Of a stretch of DNA of 64,000 nucleotides, positions 36,637 through 45,066 are shown piece after piece. The translations under genes and the position numbers were made by a program. Within the stretch, counting starts at the first letter, position 1, and each line of letters starts with the position of its first letter. Under the pieces are notes generated by a model, which was given only the letters and a program-made list of their open reading frames with translations, made no database searches and was not told where the DNA came from. This DNA is from JAGQOZ01 sp041399205 (GTDB lineage Bacteria; Planctomycetota; Planctomycetia; Pirellulales; Pirellulaceae), in NCBI GenBank assembly GCA_041399205.1, contig JAWKTK010000031.1, forward strand, positions 1 to 64,000, read 5' to 3'.

Positions 36637-38343
36637 ATGGCCAGTACACTCGACAACCCAGCTGAGGTAACGTCCTCGGAACGGACGCTGCAGGCCAAAG
36701 ATATCCAAGTTGCCCGCGAATTTTTGGCTCGAGGCGAATCGTACGACTCCTTAGCCCAGGCGTTGGGCATGGAATCGGGTGACGAAGCGATTGCCGCCAT
36801 TGCCAACACCATTGGCTTTGGCACTGCCGATTTATCGAAGGTCACGGTCGATACCGAATCCGTCAAAGACTTTCCGGTCAAACTGATTCATCGCTACCGC
36901 ATTTTTCCGATCGGCCGCAAGGACGGCGCGTTGGTGATGGCCACCAGTGATCCGTTTGATCTTCACGCTTTGGACGCGGTCAGTGAAGCGATGTCCACCA
37001 CGGTCTTTCCGGTTTTGGTGCCGGAAGAAGACTTGGCCAAGTTGATCAAGTCATACTTGGGTGTCGGTGCGGAAACGGTGGATGGCCTGTTGCTGCAAGC
37101 GGCGGCGGCCAATGACGGCGTTGAAATTCTGGAAGACATTGAATTCGATGGCAGTGAAGATTCGGCGCAAGCACAAGAAGCGTCGGTGGTTCGCTTGGTC
37201 AACGAAATCTTGAGCGAAGCCGTTATTGCTCGCGCAAGTGACATTCACATTGAAGCACAAGAATCGGGGCTGAAGATTCGCTATCGCATCGACGGCGTTT
37301 TGCAGAAACAACCAACTCCGCCCGAAATGAACCGCTTTCACGCCGCCATTGTCAGCCGTCTGAAGATTATGGCTCGTTTGAATATCGCGGAAAAGCGAGT
37401 GCCGCAGGACGGACGCATTAAACTGCGCGTCGCAGGCCGAGAAATCGATATTCGAGTCTCCATCATTCCGATGCTGCACGGCGAAGGCATTGTCATGCGA
37501 GTTCTAGACAAAGAGAACTTGCACTTTTCGCTCAAAGGGATCGGCATGCCGGATAGCGTTTACAATCGCTTCCAGAATCTGATTCGACTGCCGCACGGAA
37601 TTATCTTGGTCACCGGTCCAACGGGTTCGGGAAAAACGACCACGCTGTATAGTGCGCTGAGCGAAATCAAGAGTGAAGACACCAAGATCATCACCACAGA
37701 AGACCCCATCGAATATCAGTTGGAAGGCATCAATCAAATTCAGGTGAACACCAAAGTGGGCCTGACGTTTGCCGCCAGCTTACGCAGCATCTTGCGTCAC
37801 GATCCGGATGTGGTGCTGGTGGGTGAAATTCGAGACTTAGAAACGGCAGAAAACGCCACACAGGCGTCGCTGACCGGGCACTTGGTCTTCAGCACGTTAC
37901 ACACTAACGATTCCGCCAGCGCTTTCATGCGACTGGCAGATATGGGCGTGGAACCCTTTTTGGTCAGCAGTACGGTCGAAGGCGTGATGGCTCAGCGACT
38001 GGTGCGAACCTTGTGCAAGGATTGCCGCCAAACCTATCAGCCCGCGGTAGACGAATTGCCCGAAGACTTTCCACTGGATAAGCTCAGCGACACGGAACTG
38101 TTTCGGCCGAACGGTTGTCGTCAATGTCGAGGTACCGGATATTCGGGCCGAATGGGTATCTATGAATTGTTGGTCAGCAACGATGAAGTTCGCCAACTGG
38201 CCAATGAACGGGCTCCTAGTAATCTGATCAAGAAAGCCGCGCAGGACGCCGGCATGCTGACCCTTCGCGACGACGGCTGGCGAAAGGTGCTAAACGGAGT
38301 CACGACGGTGGACGAGGTCTTGCGAGTTACCAAGGCCGACTAG
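36637..38343 (+). CDS. gspE: Type II secretion ATPase GspE
   Basis: GspE is the cytoplasmic hexameric ATPase that powers pseudopilus assembly. An N-terminal GspE/PilB domain (FPVKLIHRYRIFPIGRKDGA) precedes the ATPase core with Walker A GPTGSGKTTT (about residue 327), the Asp box region TTEDPIEYQLEGINQIQVN, Walker B DPDVVLVGEIRD and the His box TGHLVFSTLHTNDSA. The zinc-binding Cys pairs CKDC and CRQC (about 458-497) are intact. The ATG at 36637 is preferred over 36562. It is the first gene of the gspE-M operon. Confidence 0.95.
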   Translation: MASTLDNPAEVTSSERTLQAKDIQVAREFLARGESYDSLAQALGMESGDEAIAAIANTIGFGTADLSKVTVDTESVKDFPVKLIHRYRIFPIGRKDGALVMATSDPFDLHALDAVSEAMSTTVFPVLVPEEDLAKLIKSYLGVGAETVDGLLLQAAAANDGVEILEDIEFDGSEDSAQAQEASVVRLVNEILSEAVIARASDIHIEAQESGLKIRYRIDGVLQKQPTPPEMNRFHAAIVSRLKIMARLNIAEKRVPQDGRIKLRVAGREIDIRVSIIPMLHGEGIVMRVLDKENLHFSLKGIGMPDSVYNRFQNLIRLPHGIILVTGPTGSGKTTTLYSALSEIKSEDTKIITTEDPIEYQLEGINQIQVNTKVGLTFAASLRSILRHDPDVVLVGEIRDLETAENATQASLTGHLVFSTLHTNDSASAFMRLADMGVEPFLVSSTVEGVMAQRLVRTLCKDCRQTYQPAVDELPEDFPLDKLSDTELFRPNGCRQCRGTGYSGRMGIYELLVSNDEVRQLANERAPSNLIKKAAQDAGMLTLRDDGWRKVLNGVTTVDEVLRVTKAD

Positions 38344-38372
38344 TCCGGCCACGATTGTTAACGGTAAATGCC

Positions 38373-38522
38373 ATGCCCGAGTTCGCTTATATTGCTCGAG
38401 ACCTAAACGGCCAGGACGTTTCCGGTCAGCTCAAGGCGCCGTCCGAACGCGACGCCACCAGCATCTTGGCAGAACGCAGCTTATTTGTGCTCAAGATCGA
38501 GGACATGGAAGCCAAGGCCTAG
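38373..38522 (+). CDS. gspF: GspF N-terminal fragment, cut by an in-frame TAG
   Basis: The ATG 29 bases after gspE starts PEFAYIARDLNGQDVSGQLK, the normal GspF N-terminus (cytoplasmic part). After 49 residues (ending IEDMEAKA) the frame meets TAG at 38520-38522. The very next codons continue GspF in the same frame, so this is a nonsense codon inside one gene rather than a true end. Confidence 0.75.
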   Translation: MPEFAYIARDLNGQDVSGQLKAPSERDATSILAERSLFVLKIEDMEAKA

Positions 38523-39584
38523 GCCGCCTGGCAAATTCGTAGACGCCCCAGTGCCGAACACGTCGCAGCATCGCTCACGCAACTATCCGACCTGCTCCAA
38601 AACGGCGTGCCGCTGCTTGGTTCGCTCAAACTACTGGCCGAAGAATCTGCCAACCCTGTCTTGGGAGAAATCATGCAGCAAGTGCATGATGATGTTTCGG
38701 AAGGCGTGGCGTTGGAAGATGCCATGGCCAAACATCCCAAGACGTTTTCCGATTTGACCATCAGTATGGTACGAGCTGGATCCGAGGGCGCGTTCTTGGA
38801 AGAAGCGTTGTCTCGAGTTGCCGGATTTCTGGAATTGCAAGAAGAACTCAAAGGCAAAGTCAAAGGTGCCATGGCCTACCCCAGTTTTCTGATGGTGGGC
38901 GGAATAGCGGTCACGTTGTTGTTGGTGGTCTTCTTTGTGCCCAAGTTTGAAGGTCTGTTTGATCGGCTGGAACGACAAGGTACGGGGCTTCCCGTGGCCA
39001 CTCATGTCTTGTTGGGCGCCAGTGATTTTCTGTTGAAGTACGGTGTGTTTGTTATTGCCGGCGTGGTCGGAGCGATCTACGGATTGCGAAAACTATGGCT
39101 CACCGACCAAGGAAAACATTTTGCGGACAAATGGTTACTGAAGTTGCCAATTGTGGGCGGCGTGTTGCATGATTCGGCCGTTTCGCGTTTTTGTCGAGTC
39201 TTAGGGACGCTGCTGACCAACGGCGTGCCGATCCTTCGTGCATTGGAAATCAGCAGTGGTTCGGTCGGCAACAGTTTGTTGGAAAAGGCGATTTTGGATT
39301 CGGCAGACAATATTTCGGCAGGCGAAACGCTGTCGGCACCGTTGGCCAAATCAGGTCTGATCCCGCCGTCTGTGATGGCCATGATTCGCATTGCCGAAGA
39401 ATCGAATAGCCTGGACCGAGTGTTAGTGAATGTTGCGAATACCATTGATACCAAAATGGATCGCAAGTTGAACCTGATGGTGCGTTTGATCGAACCGGTG
39501 ATGTTGGTCATCATTGGCTGCGCTATTTTGTTTGTCTTGGTCGCCCTGTTGCTACCCGTATTTGACATGAGTGCGTCCGTTTAG
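38523..39584 (+). CDS. gspF: Type II secretion inner-membrane platform protein GspF (portion after the TAG)
   Basis: In the same frame as the fragment at 38373, the reading continues AAWQIRRRPSAEHVAASLTQ and then LSDLLQNGVPLLGSL, the conserved cytoplasmic GspF domain. A membrane helix, the second cytoplasmic repeat (RFCRVLGTLLTNGVPILRAL) and two C-terminal helices follow (LIEPVMLVIIGCAILFVLVA). GspF anchors the ATPase and pseudopilins in the inner membrane. The first internal ATG that could restart translation is at 38607, which would leave out the N-terminus. Without readthrough or correction GspF would be truncated. Confidence 0.85.
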   Translation, partial: AAWQIRRRPSAEHVAASLTQLSDLLQNGVPLLGSLKLLAEESANPVLGEIMQQVHDDVSEGVALEDAMAKHPKTFSDLTISMVRAGSEGAFLEEALSRVAGFLELQEELKGKVKGAMAYPSFLMVGGIAVTLLLVVFFVPKFEGLFDRLERQGTGLPVATHVLLGASDFLLKYGVFVIAGVVGAIYGLRKLWLTDQGKHFADKWLLKLPIVGGVLHDSAVSRFCRVLGTLLTNGVPILRALEISSGSVGNSLLEKAILDSADNISAGETLSAPLAKSGLIPPSVMAMIRIAEESNSLDRVLVNVANTIDTKMDRKLNLMVRLIEPVMLVIIGCAILFVLVALLLPVFDMSASV

Positions 39585-39629
39585 TCTTGCGGACGAATGA
39601 AACATAAGAATTGAAAGAAAGGACAAGAA

Positions 39630-40130
39630 ATGAACCATCGTAAAAGGAACGACCAACGCGGCTTCACGTTGGTGGAAGTCATGATTGTGTTGGCCATCTT
39701 GGTATTGTTGATTGCCATGGTGGGGCCTCGTTTGTTGAGCCAACAAGACAAGGCTGACAAACAATTGACACTGACCCAGATCAATAGCATCGAAGAAGCA
39801 TTGAAGTTCTACAAAGTAGACAACCGCACTTACCCGTCTACCGAAGAAGGCTTGGCGTCGTTGCTGACAAAGCCCACCGATGAAGCTCGAGGCCGCAATT
39901 GGGACGGACCCTATCTGGAAGAAAACACCGTGCCGGTCGACGCCTGGGGTAATCAGATTCAGTATCAGTATCCGGGAACTCGAGGCAGCGCGGATTCGCC
40001 CGATATCTGGTCGCTAGGCCCCGACGGCCAAGACAACACCGAAGATGACATCACCAACTGGACCGGCAGCGATTCCAGCGAAGGCGGAGCGACAACGCCG
40101 GACAACACCGGCGGTGGTGCAAACAACTAA
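39630..40130 (+). CDS. gspG: Major pseudopilin GspG
   Basis: GspG is the main subunit of the T2SS pseudopilus. The prepilin motif is RGFTLVEVMIVLAILVLLIA, cleaved after Gly11, with Glu at +5. The C-terminal part contains the GspG signature YPSTEEGLASLL, WDGPYLEENTVPVDAWGN and the calcium-site region DIWSLGPDGQDNTEDDI. An acidic/Gly tail (GGATTPDNTGGGANN) extends it. A purine-rich AAAGGA site precedes the ATG. Confidence 0.96.
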   Translation: MNHRKRNDQRGFTLVEVMIVLAILVLLIAMVGPRLLSQQDKADKQLTLTQINSIEEALKFYKVDNRTYPSTEEGLASLLTKPTDEARGRNWDGPYLEENTVPVDAWGNQIQYQYPGTRGSADSPDIWSLGPDGQDNTEDDITNWTGSDSSEGGATTPDNTGGGANN

Positions 40131-40140
40131 GCGAAAGAGG

Positions 40141-40317
40141 TTGGTAGTCCCGCCTTCAGGCGGAATTTGAGCGTCCCGTTCGTAGTCCCGCCTTCAGGCG
40201 GAATTCGAGCGGCCGATTCGTAGTTTCCCCTTCAGGCGGAATTTGAGCGTCCCGTTCGTAGTCCCGCCTTCAGGCGGAATCGCTTTAAAAAATTCCGCCT
40301 GAAGGCGGGACTACCAA
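40141..40317. repeat. REP-like array: four GTAG hairpin units at 38-bp period, closed by an inverted copy
   Basis: Units start at 40144, 40182, 40220 and 40258, exactly 38 bases apart, each beginning GTAG followed by a short hairpin core (CCGCCTTCAGGCGG; one unit is degenerate). Spacers are nearly identical (GAGCGTCCCGTT or GAGCGGCCGATT). An inverted copy closes the array. The outermost 28 bases on both sides are perfect inverted repeats of each other (40141-40168 and 40290-40317). The array separates gspG from gspH inside the operon and ends three bases before the gspH ATG. Confidence 0.85.
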
Positions 40318-40320
40318 CGA

Positions 40321-41280
40321 ATGGCCGTTGACCCACATGAGAATCATGACGTGCAAGAAAATCGTTTCCATCACGTGAATCCGCTCGAAATGCGTCGACA
40401 TGCGTTGTCACGTCGATCGGCTGCCGGGTATACGCTGATGGAAATGATGATTGTGTTGGCCATCATTGTCAGTGTCGCCATGCTCAGCGGTCCCGCTCTG
40501 TTACGTCCATGGCGAAGGAACGAAATCCAACTTGCCGCCGAACAACTGTGCGAAGCTCTGGCGGATGCTCGCTTTGACGCCATCGAATATGGCACCACGT
40601 TTGAATTTCGCTGGCGGCCGGGAACCAGCGAATTTGAAATCGTGTCGACCGAACCCATCGATCTGTCCACTTCAACCAATATCACTTCGCCCGCAACGAC
40701 GACTGCGACCGCCGATCCGTTTTCGGCCAACGGTCAGGCGAATTCGCCGGCAACGCCGCTTGGTTCGAATCAACCCGTTGGCCGAGAAGACTTCGGGAAA
40801 CTTGCACCTCCAGCGTCAGCAACCGGCGAAGCCACTCGCGCAACGGATCGCCTCGAATTGGATGCGACAGCCGTTTCCGACAATCGGCGACGGAGCCAAT
40901 CGCAGTTACTGGATGGAGTCCGGTTTTCAGCCGATAGCGTCGCGAACAGCGTGGAATCGTCCGGCGAAGGCAACGCGATTTCCGACAATATGTCCGATTT
41001 AGCCGCCATGACCGCGGAAAAAGAAATCGCCAGTGCCACGCAGGACGGACAAGAAACCGCCGACGCGCTGCTGAGCAATATTCCGTGGTCGTCGCCGATT
41101 ATTTTTTATCCTGACGGCACCTGTTCGTCCGGTACATTGCAGTTGACCAGCGAAGATGGTTATCGAGTTTCAGTGACAATACGCGGCCTCACGGGAACCG
41201 CTCGAGTAACTCGGCCGGAACGCATTCCGGACAATCTGAATGACACGGACTTGTCAGTGGAAGACGAGCTACCGTTATGA
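40321..41280 (+). CDS. gspH: Pseudopilin GspH
   Basis: A minor pseudopilin with prepilin signature SAAGYTLMEMMIVLAIIVSV (Gly at -1, Glu at +5) and the GspH-type helix RRNEIQLAAEQLCEALADAR. The region after about residue 120 is a long low-complexity Thr/Ala/Asn insertion, followed by a beta-rich end (IIFYPDGTCSSGTLQLTSED). At 319 residues it is about twice the usual GspH length. The leader before the motif is long; a start at 40390 would give a 16-residue leader. It overlaps gspI by four bases (ATGA). Confidence 0.85.
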   Translation: MAVDPHENHDVQENRFHHVNPLEMRRHALSRRSAAGYTLMEMMIVLAIIVSVAMLSGPALLRPWRRNEIQLAAEQLCEALADARFDAIEYGTTFEFRWRPGTSEFEIVSTEPIDLSTSTNITSPATTTATADPFSANGQANSPATPLGSNQPVGREDFGKLAPPASATGEATRATDRLELDATAVSDNRRRSQSQLLDGVRFSADSVANSVESSGEGNAISDNMSDLAAMTAEKEIASATQDGQETADALLSNIPWSSPIIFYPDGTCSSGTLQLTSEDGYRVSVTIRGLTGTARVTRPERIPDNLNDTDLSVEDELPL

Positions 41281-41810
41281 GTCGTCACGCCGGCTTGTCC
41301 CTGATCGAAGTAATCATTTCGATTGCGATTCTGGTGGCCGCGACTGCCGTCTTGGGTCAGTTGGTGTTCATTGGCGAAAAGCAGGCCAGCAAGGCCGAAC
41401 TGCTGACGCAGGCCCAAGCGTTGTGTCACAACAAGATGAACGAAATTATGGGTGGCCTGATTCCGCTGGAGCCGACTGAAAACGAAGCCGCCGGTGTCGA
41501 TTCACCTTGGGACGTCACCATTCAAGTGGAAGCGGTCACGGGCGACCAACAGATCACGTATACCGGCTTGGTGGCGGTCACCGTCATTGTCAAAGAACAT
41601 ACCGAACAGTTGGAAACGCAAGACGCCAACGCCACCGCTCCGCTGGAGTTTCGTTTGGTTCGCTGGTTATATCAAGACGCGGGCAACGTGGACGCCGCTA
41701 GCGACGAAGAAGAAGCGAACGAAGAACAAGTCGATAACCAGACCGACGGCAACGCGACCAATTCGTCCAGCGCTGGCGAATCTTCCGATCCAACGGAGGC
41801 GACCAGATGA
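41277..41810 (+). CDS. gspI: Minor pseudopilin GspI
   Basis: A short leader and prepilin motif (SRHAGLSLIEVIISIAILVA, cleaved after Gly6) are followed by the GspI/V-type segment QAQALCHNKMNEIMGG and WDVTIQVEAV. GspI forms the pseudopilus tip with GspJ and GspK. A long acidic, Asn/Ser-rich tail (SDEEEANEEQVDNQTDG) is unusual. It overlaps both neighbours by four bases, so translation is coupled. Confidence 0.88.
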   Translation: MSRHAGLSLIEVIISIAILVAATAVLGQLVFIGEKQASKAELLTQAQALCHNKMNEIMGGLIPLEPTENEAAGVDSPWDVTIQVEAVTGDQQITYTGLVAVTVIVKEHTEQLETQDANATAPLEFRLVRWLYQDAGNVDAASDEEEANEEQVDNQTDGNATNSSSAGESSDPTEATR

Positions 41811-43141
41811 TGTCGAATTCGTTACCAACATCATCGCCGCGACGCAACGCGTTCACGCTGGTGGAAATTGTCATTTCCGTTGTACTGATTTCGGTTCTGC
41901 TGGTCGGCCTGTACAGTTTGCTGAGTATCTATCGCAACGCGTATGAAAAGAGTGTCTTGCGGACGGAAGAATCGCAATTGATTCGCGGCCTGCAACAGCA
42001 ATTGGAAGCCGATCTGCGATCTGCTTATCTAACCGTGGACCGACAACAGGAACGAGGCCGACGGCAACGCATCGCGCCGCCGGTGCGGATTCAGTCGGCT
42101 GATTCCTCCGACTTGCAAGACGAACCGTTGGAGATGGATCAAGAGATCGAACCGCCAACGTTTGATCTGATTGACGAAATCACTTCCGCTCGTTGGGCTG
42201 CGGAACGAATTGGACTATTCGGCAATTCGTACGGCTTGGTAGTGGATGTGTTGGATCAGCCTCCGACGGCCAGTTCGTCACCGACGGCTATGTCCGGAAC
42301 GCTGAATCCGGTTGATTCGACGGAACTGACGTCGCCACTCGCTACGACACCCAACTCCATCAACGGAATGGCCAGCAGCGGAATGGCGGCGGAAATTTCG
42401 TTGTTTTCGCCACCTCCTAGTCTGAAGCGGCGGATGGTGTATGTGTTTTCAGAAAAACTGGAAGCGGCTAAGAAAGGAGTGCCCACGGGATTAATTCGTT
42501 GGGAATGGACCGACGCCGACTTGCAACGATTGCAGGCCAACCAAGCCGACACTGATTTGTTCAGCATCTTGTGGGAAGCCAAGCCCGATCTGTTCTATGA
42601 ACCGACCGAAGGCGGTTCGTCCGATACTCCGTGGACCAGTTCGAACACGTCGATTGCTGCGCCGGAAATGGCGGACCCTGCGTTGACATTGATGACGCCC
42701 GAACTGATGCAACGCTTGGAACATCTGCCCGAAGTGGTCTATTTGCGATTTCGCTATTTCGACGGCAGTCAATGGCAGGATCGCTGGGATAGTCAATCGG
42801 CTGGCATGCTGCCCGTGGCGGTGGAAGTGCAATTTCGCTTAGAACAGCCTCGCGAATCCGAGCCCGTTGCCGTGGATGCCAACGGCGTGGCGCTGGAACC
42901 GGACAGTTCACTATTGTCAGAAAGCGACGCCATTCTGGCCGAAAATGCCGAAGCGGAAATGGCCACACTTTCGCCCGGCTTGGCCACGACGGAAGACTTA
43001 AATCTGGTCCTGCCCAATCGCTGGGTCGTTGTCTTGCGACCCACCGTGTACACCGGCGACGAATTCAGAGACGAAGCAGCCGACAGCGGTTTTGGCACTA
43101 TCGGTGGCGCTGACACGCAGCCCAGGAGCAACAGTCGATGA
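41807..43141 (+). CDS. gspJ: Minor pseudopilin GspJ
   Basis: The prepilin motif NAFTLVEIVISVVLISVLLV has Ala rather than the usual Gly before the cleavage site. The length (444) and the late region VVYLRFRYFDGSQWQDRWDS match GspJ, which typically carries a YxDG.W-type segment. Extra Ser/Thr/Pro-rich segments make it longer than in proteobacteria. It overlaps gspI and gspK by four bases each. Confidence 0.85.
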   Translation: MMSNSLPTSSPRRNAFTLVEIVISVVLISVLLVGLYSLLSIYRNAYEKSVLRTEESQLIRGLQQQLEADLRSAYLTVDRQQERGRRQRIAPPVRIQSADSSDLQDEPLEMDQEIEPPTFDLIDEITSARWAAERIGLFGNSYGLVVDVLDQPPTASSSPTAMSGTLNPVDSTELTSPLATTPNSINGMASSGMAAEISLFSPPPSLKRRMVYVFSEKLEAAKKGVPTGLIRWEWTDADLQRLQANQADTDLFSILWEAKPDLFYEPTEGGSSDTPWTSSNTSIAAPEMADPALTLMTPELMQRLEHLPEVVYLRFRYFDGSQWQDRWDSQSAGMLPVAVEVQFRLEQPRESEPVAVDANGVALEPDSSLLSESDAILAENAEAEMATLSPGLATTEDLNLVLPNRWVVVLRPTVYTGDEFRDEAADSGFGTIGGADTQPRSNSR

Positions 43142-44337
43142 ACTACGCTTCTGGCCAGTTTGTGCGCAAATGTCCGCGGCGCGGCGCTATTTTGTTTACC
43201 GTAACGATTGTCATCCTGCTGATCAGTTTGGCGGCATACGGGTTTTCCATTCGAATGCAGAGCGAATATCGCGCGACCGTGGCGCGAGGCGATTTGCTGC
43301 AAGTGGCATCGGTTCGCGAATCGGGGATCGCCTATGTCACCGCGTTTGCTGGTATGTCGCGTGAACAGCAAGACCTGTTTGGCGGAGCGGACCACAATCC
43401 GCGATTTAAGGCTCAAGCGGTGGACGTGTTGGAAGGCAGTACGCGACTTGGTTGTTTCAGTATCGTTTCGCCGCAAGCGCTGTTACCAACGGTCGGTGTG
43501 TCAAATTCGGGCAACCAGTTGGACTCGGCGAGCATGTATCGGTTCGGATTAGAACGAGATGCCAATAAGTTGTCACTGGCGGCGGTATTGCAGTGGGATC
43601 AGATTCGGCCAGGCGCTGGTCGAACCGCGCTGATGCAATTGCCGGGGATGACTGAATCGCTGGCCGACGCCATTTTGGATTGGATTGACGAAGACGATGT
43701 CACTCGAGAATTCGGCGCCGAAGCCGACTATTACGCTCAACTACAACCACCTCGAAACGTGCCCAACCGCATACCGGCGACGCTGGAAGAACTGCTACTG
43801 GTCCGAGATGTTTCGGCGGCGCTGCTGTTTGGACAGGACAAAGATTTCAACTACAAGTCCGATTCCGTAAGCGCAACCGCGGGGTTTGATCCCACCACGG
43901 CAACCCCGCTGGACGGTGCGGAAAATCCGACTCCCGTTTCCACCGTACCGGTGATTCCTACGTTCAATCAACCGACACAAGATTCGACCGAAGCGGGAAC
44001 CACCGCCGATAACACGGGAATATTTCAGCCGTGGGACCGATTGTTGGTGCCGACATCCAAGGAGCGTAATGTTGATTACTACGGTCGCCGGCGGATCAAT
44101 CTGAATGACAAAGATCTGTCACAATTGCATTCGGTGTTGCAGGAATCGTTTGACGAACAGATTGCCAACTTTGTGATAGCGTTGCGGCAATATGGTCCGG
44201 TGTCGACGTCGGTTTCCACGCCCGCTACGAATAAGGATTCGTCCGGTTCGAACCAAGTTGCCAATGTTGTGGATGTGGCCAGCACGACCGATGTGTCACC
44301 AGAGCCTGCAGCGGAACCGCGTGGCGAACAAGAGTAG
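43138..44337 (+). CDS. gspK: GspK (T2SS general secretion protein K), cut by an in-frame TAG
   Basis: After a short leader the hydrophobic prepilin-like segment RRGAILFTVTIVILLISLA lacks Glu at +5, as is usual for GspK, the tip pseudopilin. The body contains LMQLPGMTESLADAILDWID, the helix-hairpin-helix-like part of T2SSK. The frame stops at TAG (44335-44337) after PAAEPRGEQE. The same frame then continues with the rest of GspK, so the stop lies within the gene. Confidence 0.83.
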   Translation: MNYASGQFVRKCPRRGAILFTVTIVILLISLAAYGFSIRMQSEYRATVARGDLLQVASVRESGIAYVTAFAGMSREQQDLFGGADHNPRFKAQAVDVLEGSTRLGCFSIVSPQALLPTVGVSNSGNQLDSASMYRFGLERDANKLSLAAVLQWDQIRPGAGRTALMQLPGMTESLADAILDWIDEDDVTREFGAEADYYAQLQPPRNVPNRIPATLEELLLVRDVSAALLFGQDKDFNYKSDSVSATAGFDPTTATPLDGAENPTPVSTVPVIPTFNQPTQDSTEAGTTADNTGIFQPWDRLLVPTSKERNVDYYGRRRINLNDKDLSQLHSVLQESFDEQIANFVIALRQYGPVSTSVSTPATNKDSSGSNQVANVVDVASTTDVSPEPAAEPRGEQE

Positions 44338-45039
44338 TCGATAGCGGTCGACACTTCGAACTTCAGTTCAGAATTCCCGACGCCTCGTTTGAGCGAACCA
44401 CCGCAATATGAAATCGAATCGATCGACGTCTTACTGACAGCTGTTGTGAAGGTTCCTCGCGCGAACAGTCAGAGCAACGGCAACCCAAATCCGCAGTACG
44501 ATTCGTTTGTCAGCCCGTTCAAACAAGCGACAAACGATCCCGAGCGGACGATTCGATTCTTTGACGCGTGTGGGCTGACGGGCCGACCGGTGATTCAAGG
44601 TCGAATCAATGTCAATTCGGCCGCTCGTGAAGTTCTGTTGACGGTGCCGGGGCTGAGGTCGGAAACGGTGGACCAGATCATCCAGCAGCGAGCGAACATT
44701 TCGCCGGAAGACGCGTTGCAATATGTGCATCCGGTGTGGCTGTATACCCAAGAAATCTTGCCCGCAGACGAATTGTCGGCGTTGAATTGGTTAACGGTTG
44801 GTGGCGATACTTTTCGAGCGCAAATTGTTGCGTACTACGATGGGCGATCACCGTGGAGTCGGTGTATCGTGCGAGTGGACGGTACCGCGCAACCGCCGGA
44901 AACGGTATACTACAGGGACCTTACCAAGCTTGGACGAGGCTTCTTGTATTCCGAATTGGCTTACACCGCCGGTGATCTTGTGAATTCGCCGACATCTGCC
45001 AGTGGAACAAGTCCCACCAGCCTTTCCCCTGCCTTTTAG
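44338..45039 (+). CDS. gspK: C-terminal part of GspK after the in-frame TAG
   Basis: Reading on in the same frame gives SIAVDTSNFSSEFPTPRLSE, then QYEIESIDVLLTAVVK, GRINVNSAAREVLLTVPGL and SETVDQIIQQR, a second helix-hairpin-helix-like T2SSK segment. A TTG at 44389 is the only plausible restart and has no ribosome site. Without readthrough or correction GspK would be truncated at about two thirds of its length. Confidence 0.75.
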   Translation, partial: SIAVDTSNFSSEFPTPRLSEPPQYEIESIDVLLTAVVKVPRANSQSNGNPNPQYDSFVSPFKQATNDPERTIRFFDACGLTGRPVIQGRINVNSAAREVLLTVPGLRSETVDQIIQQRANISPEDALQYVHPVWLYTQEILPADELSALNWLTVGGDTFRAQIVAYYDGRSPWSRCIVRVDGTAQPPETVYYRDLTKLGRGFLYSELAYTAGDLVNSPTSASGTSPTSLSPAF

Positions 45040-45066
45040 TCCACTGATTTCGCAATTGTGTCGTTT

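Noticed and set aside
40141..40317. CRISPR-like array of four regularly spaced repeats
   Set aside because: The spacers are only about 13 bases and two are identical, the last repeat is inverted, and no cas genes are present. A REP/BIME-type element fits better.
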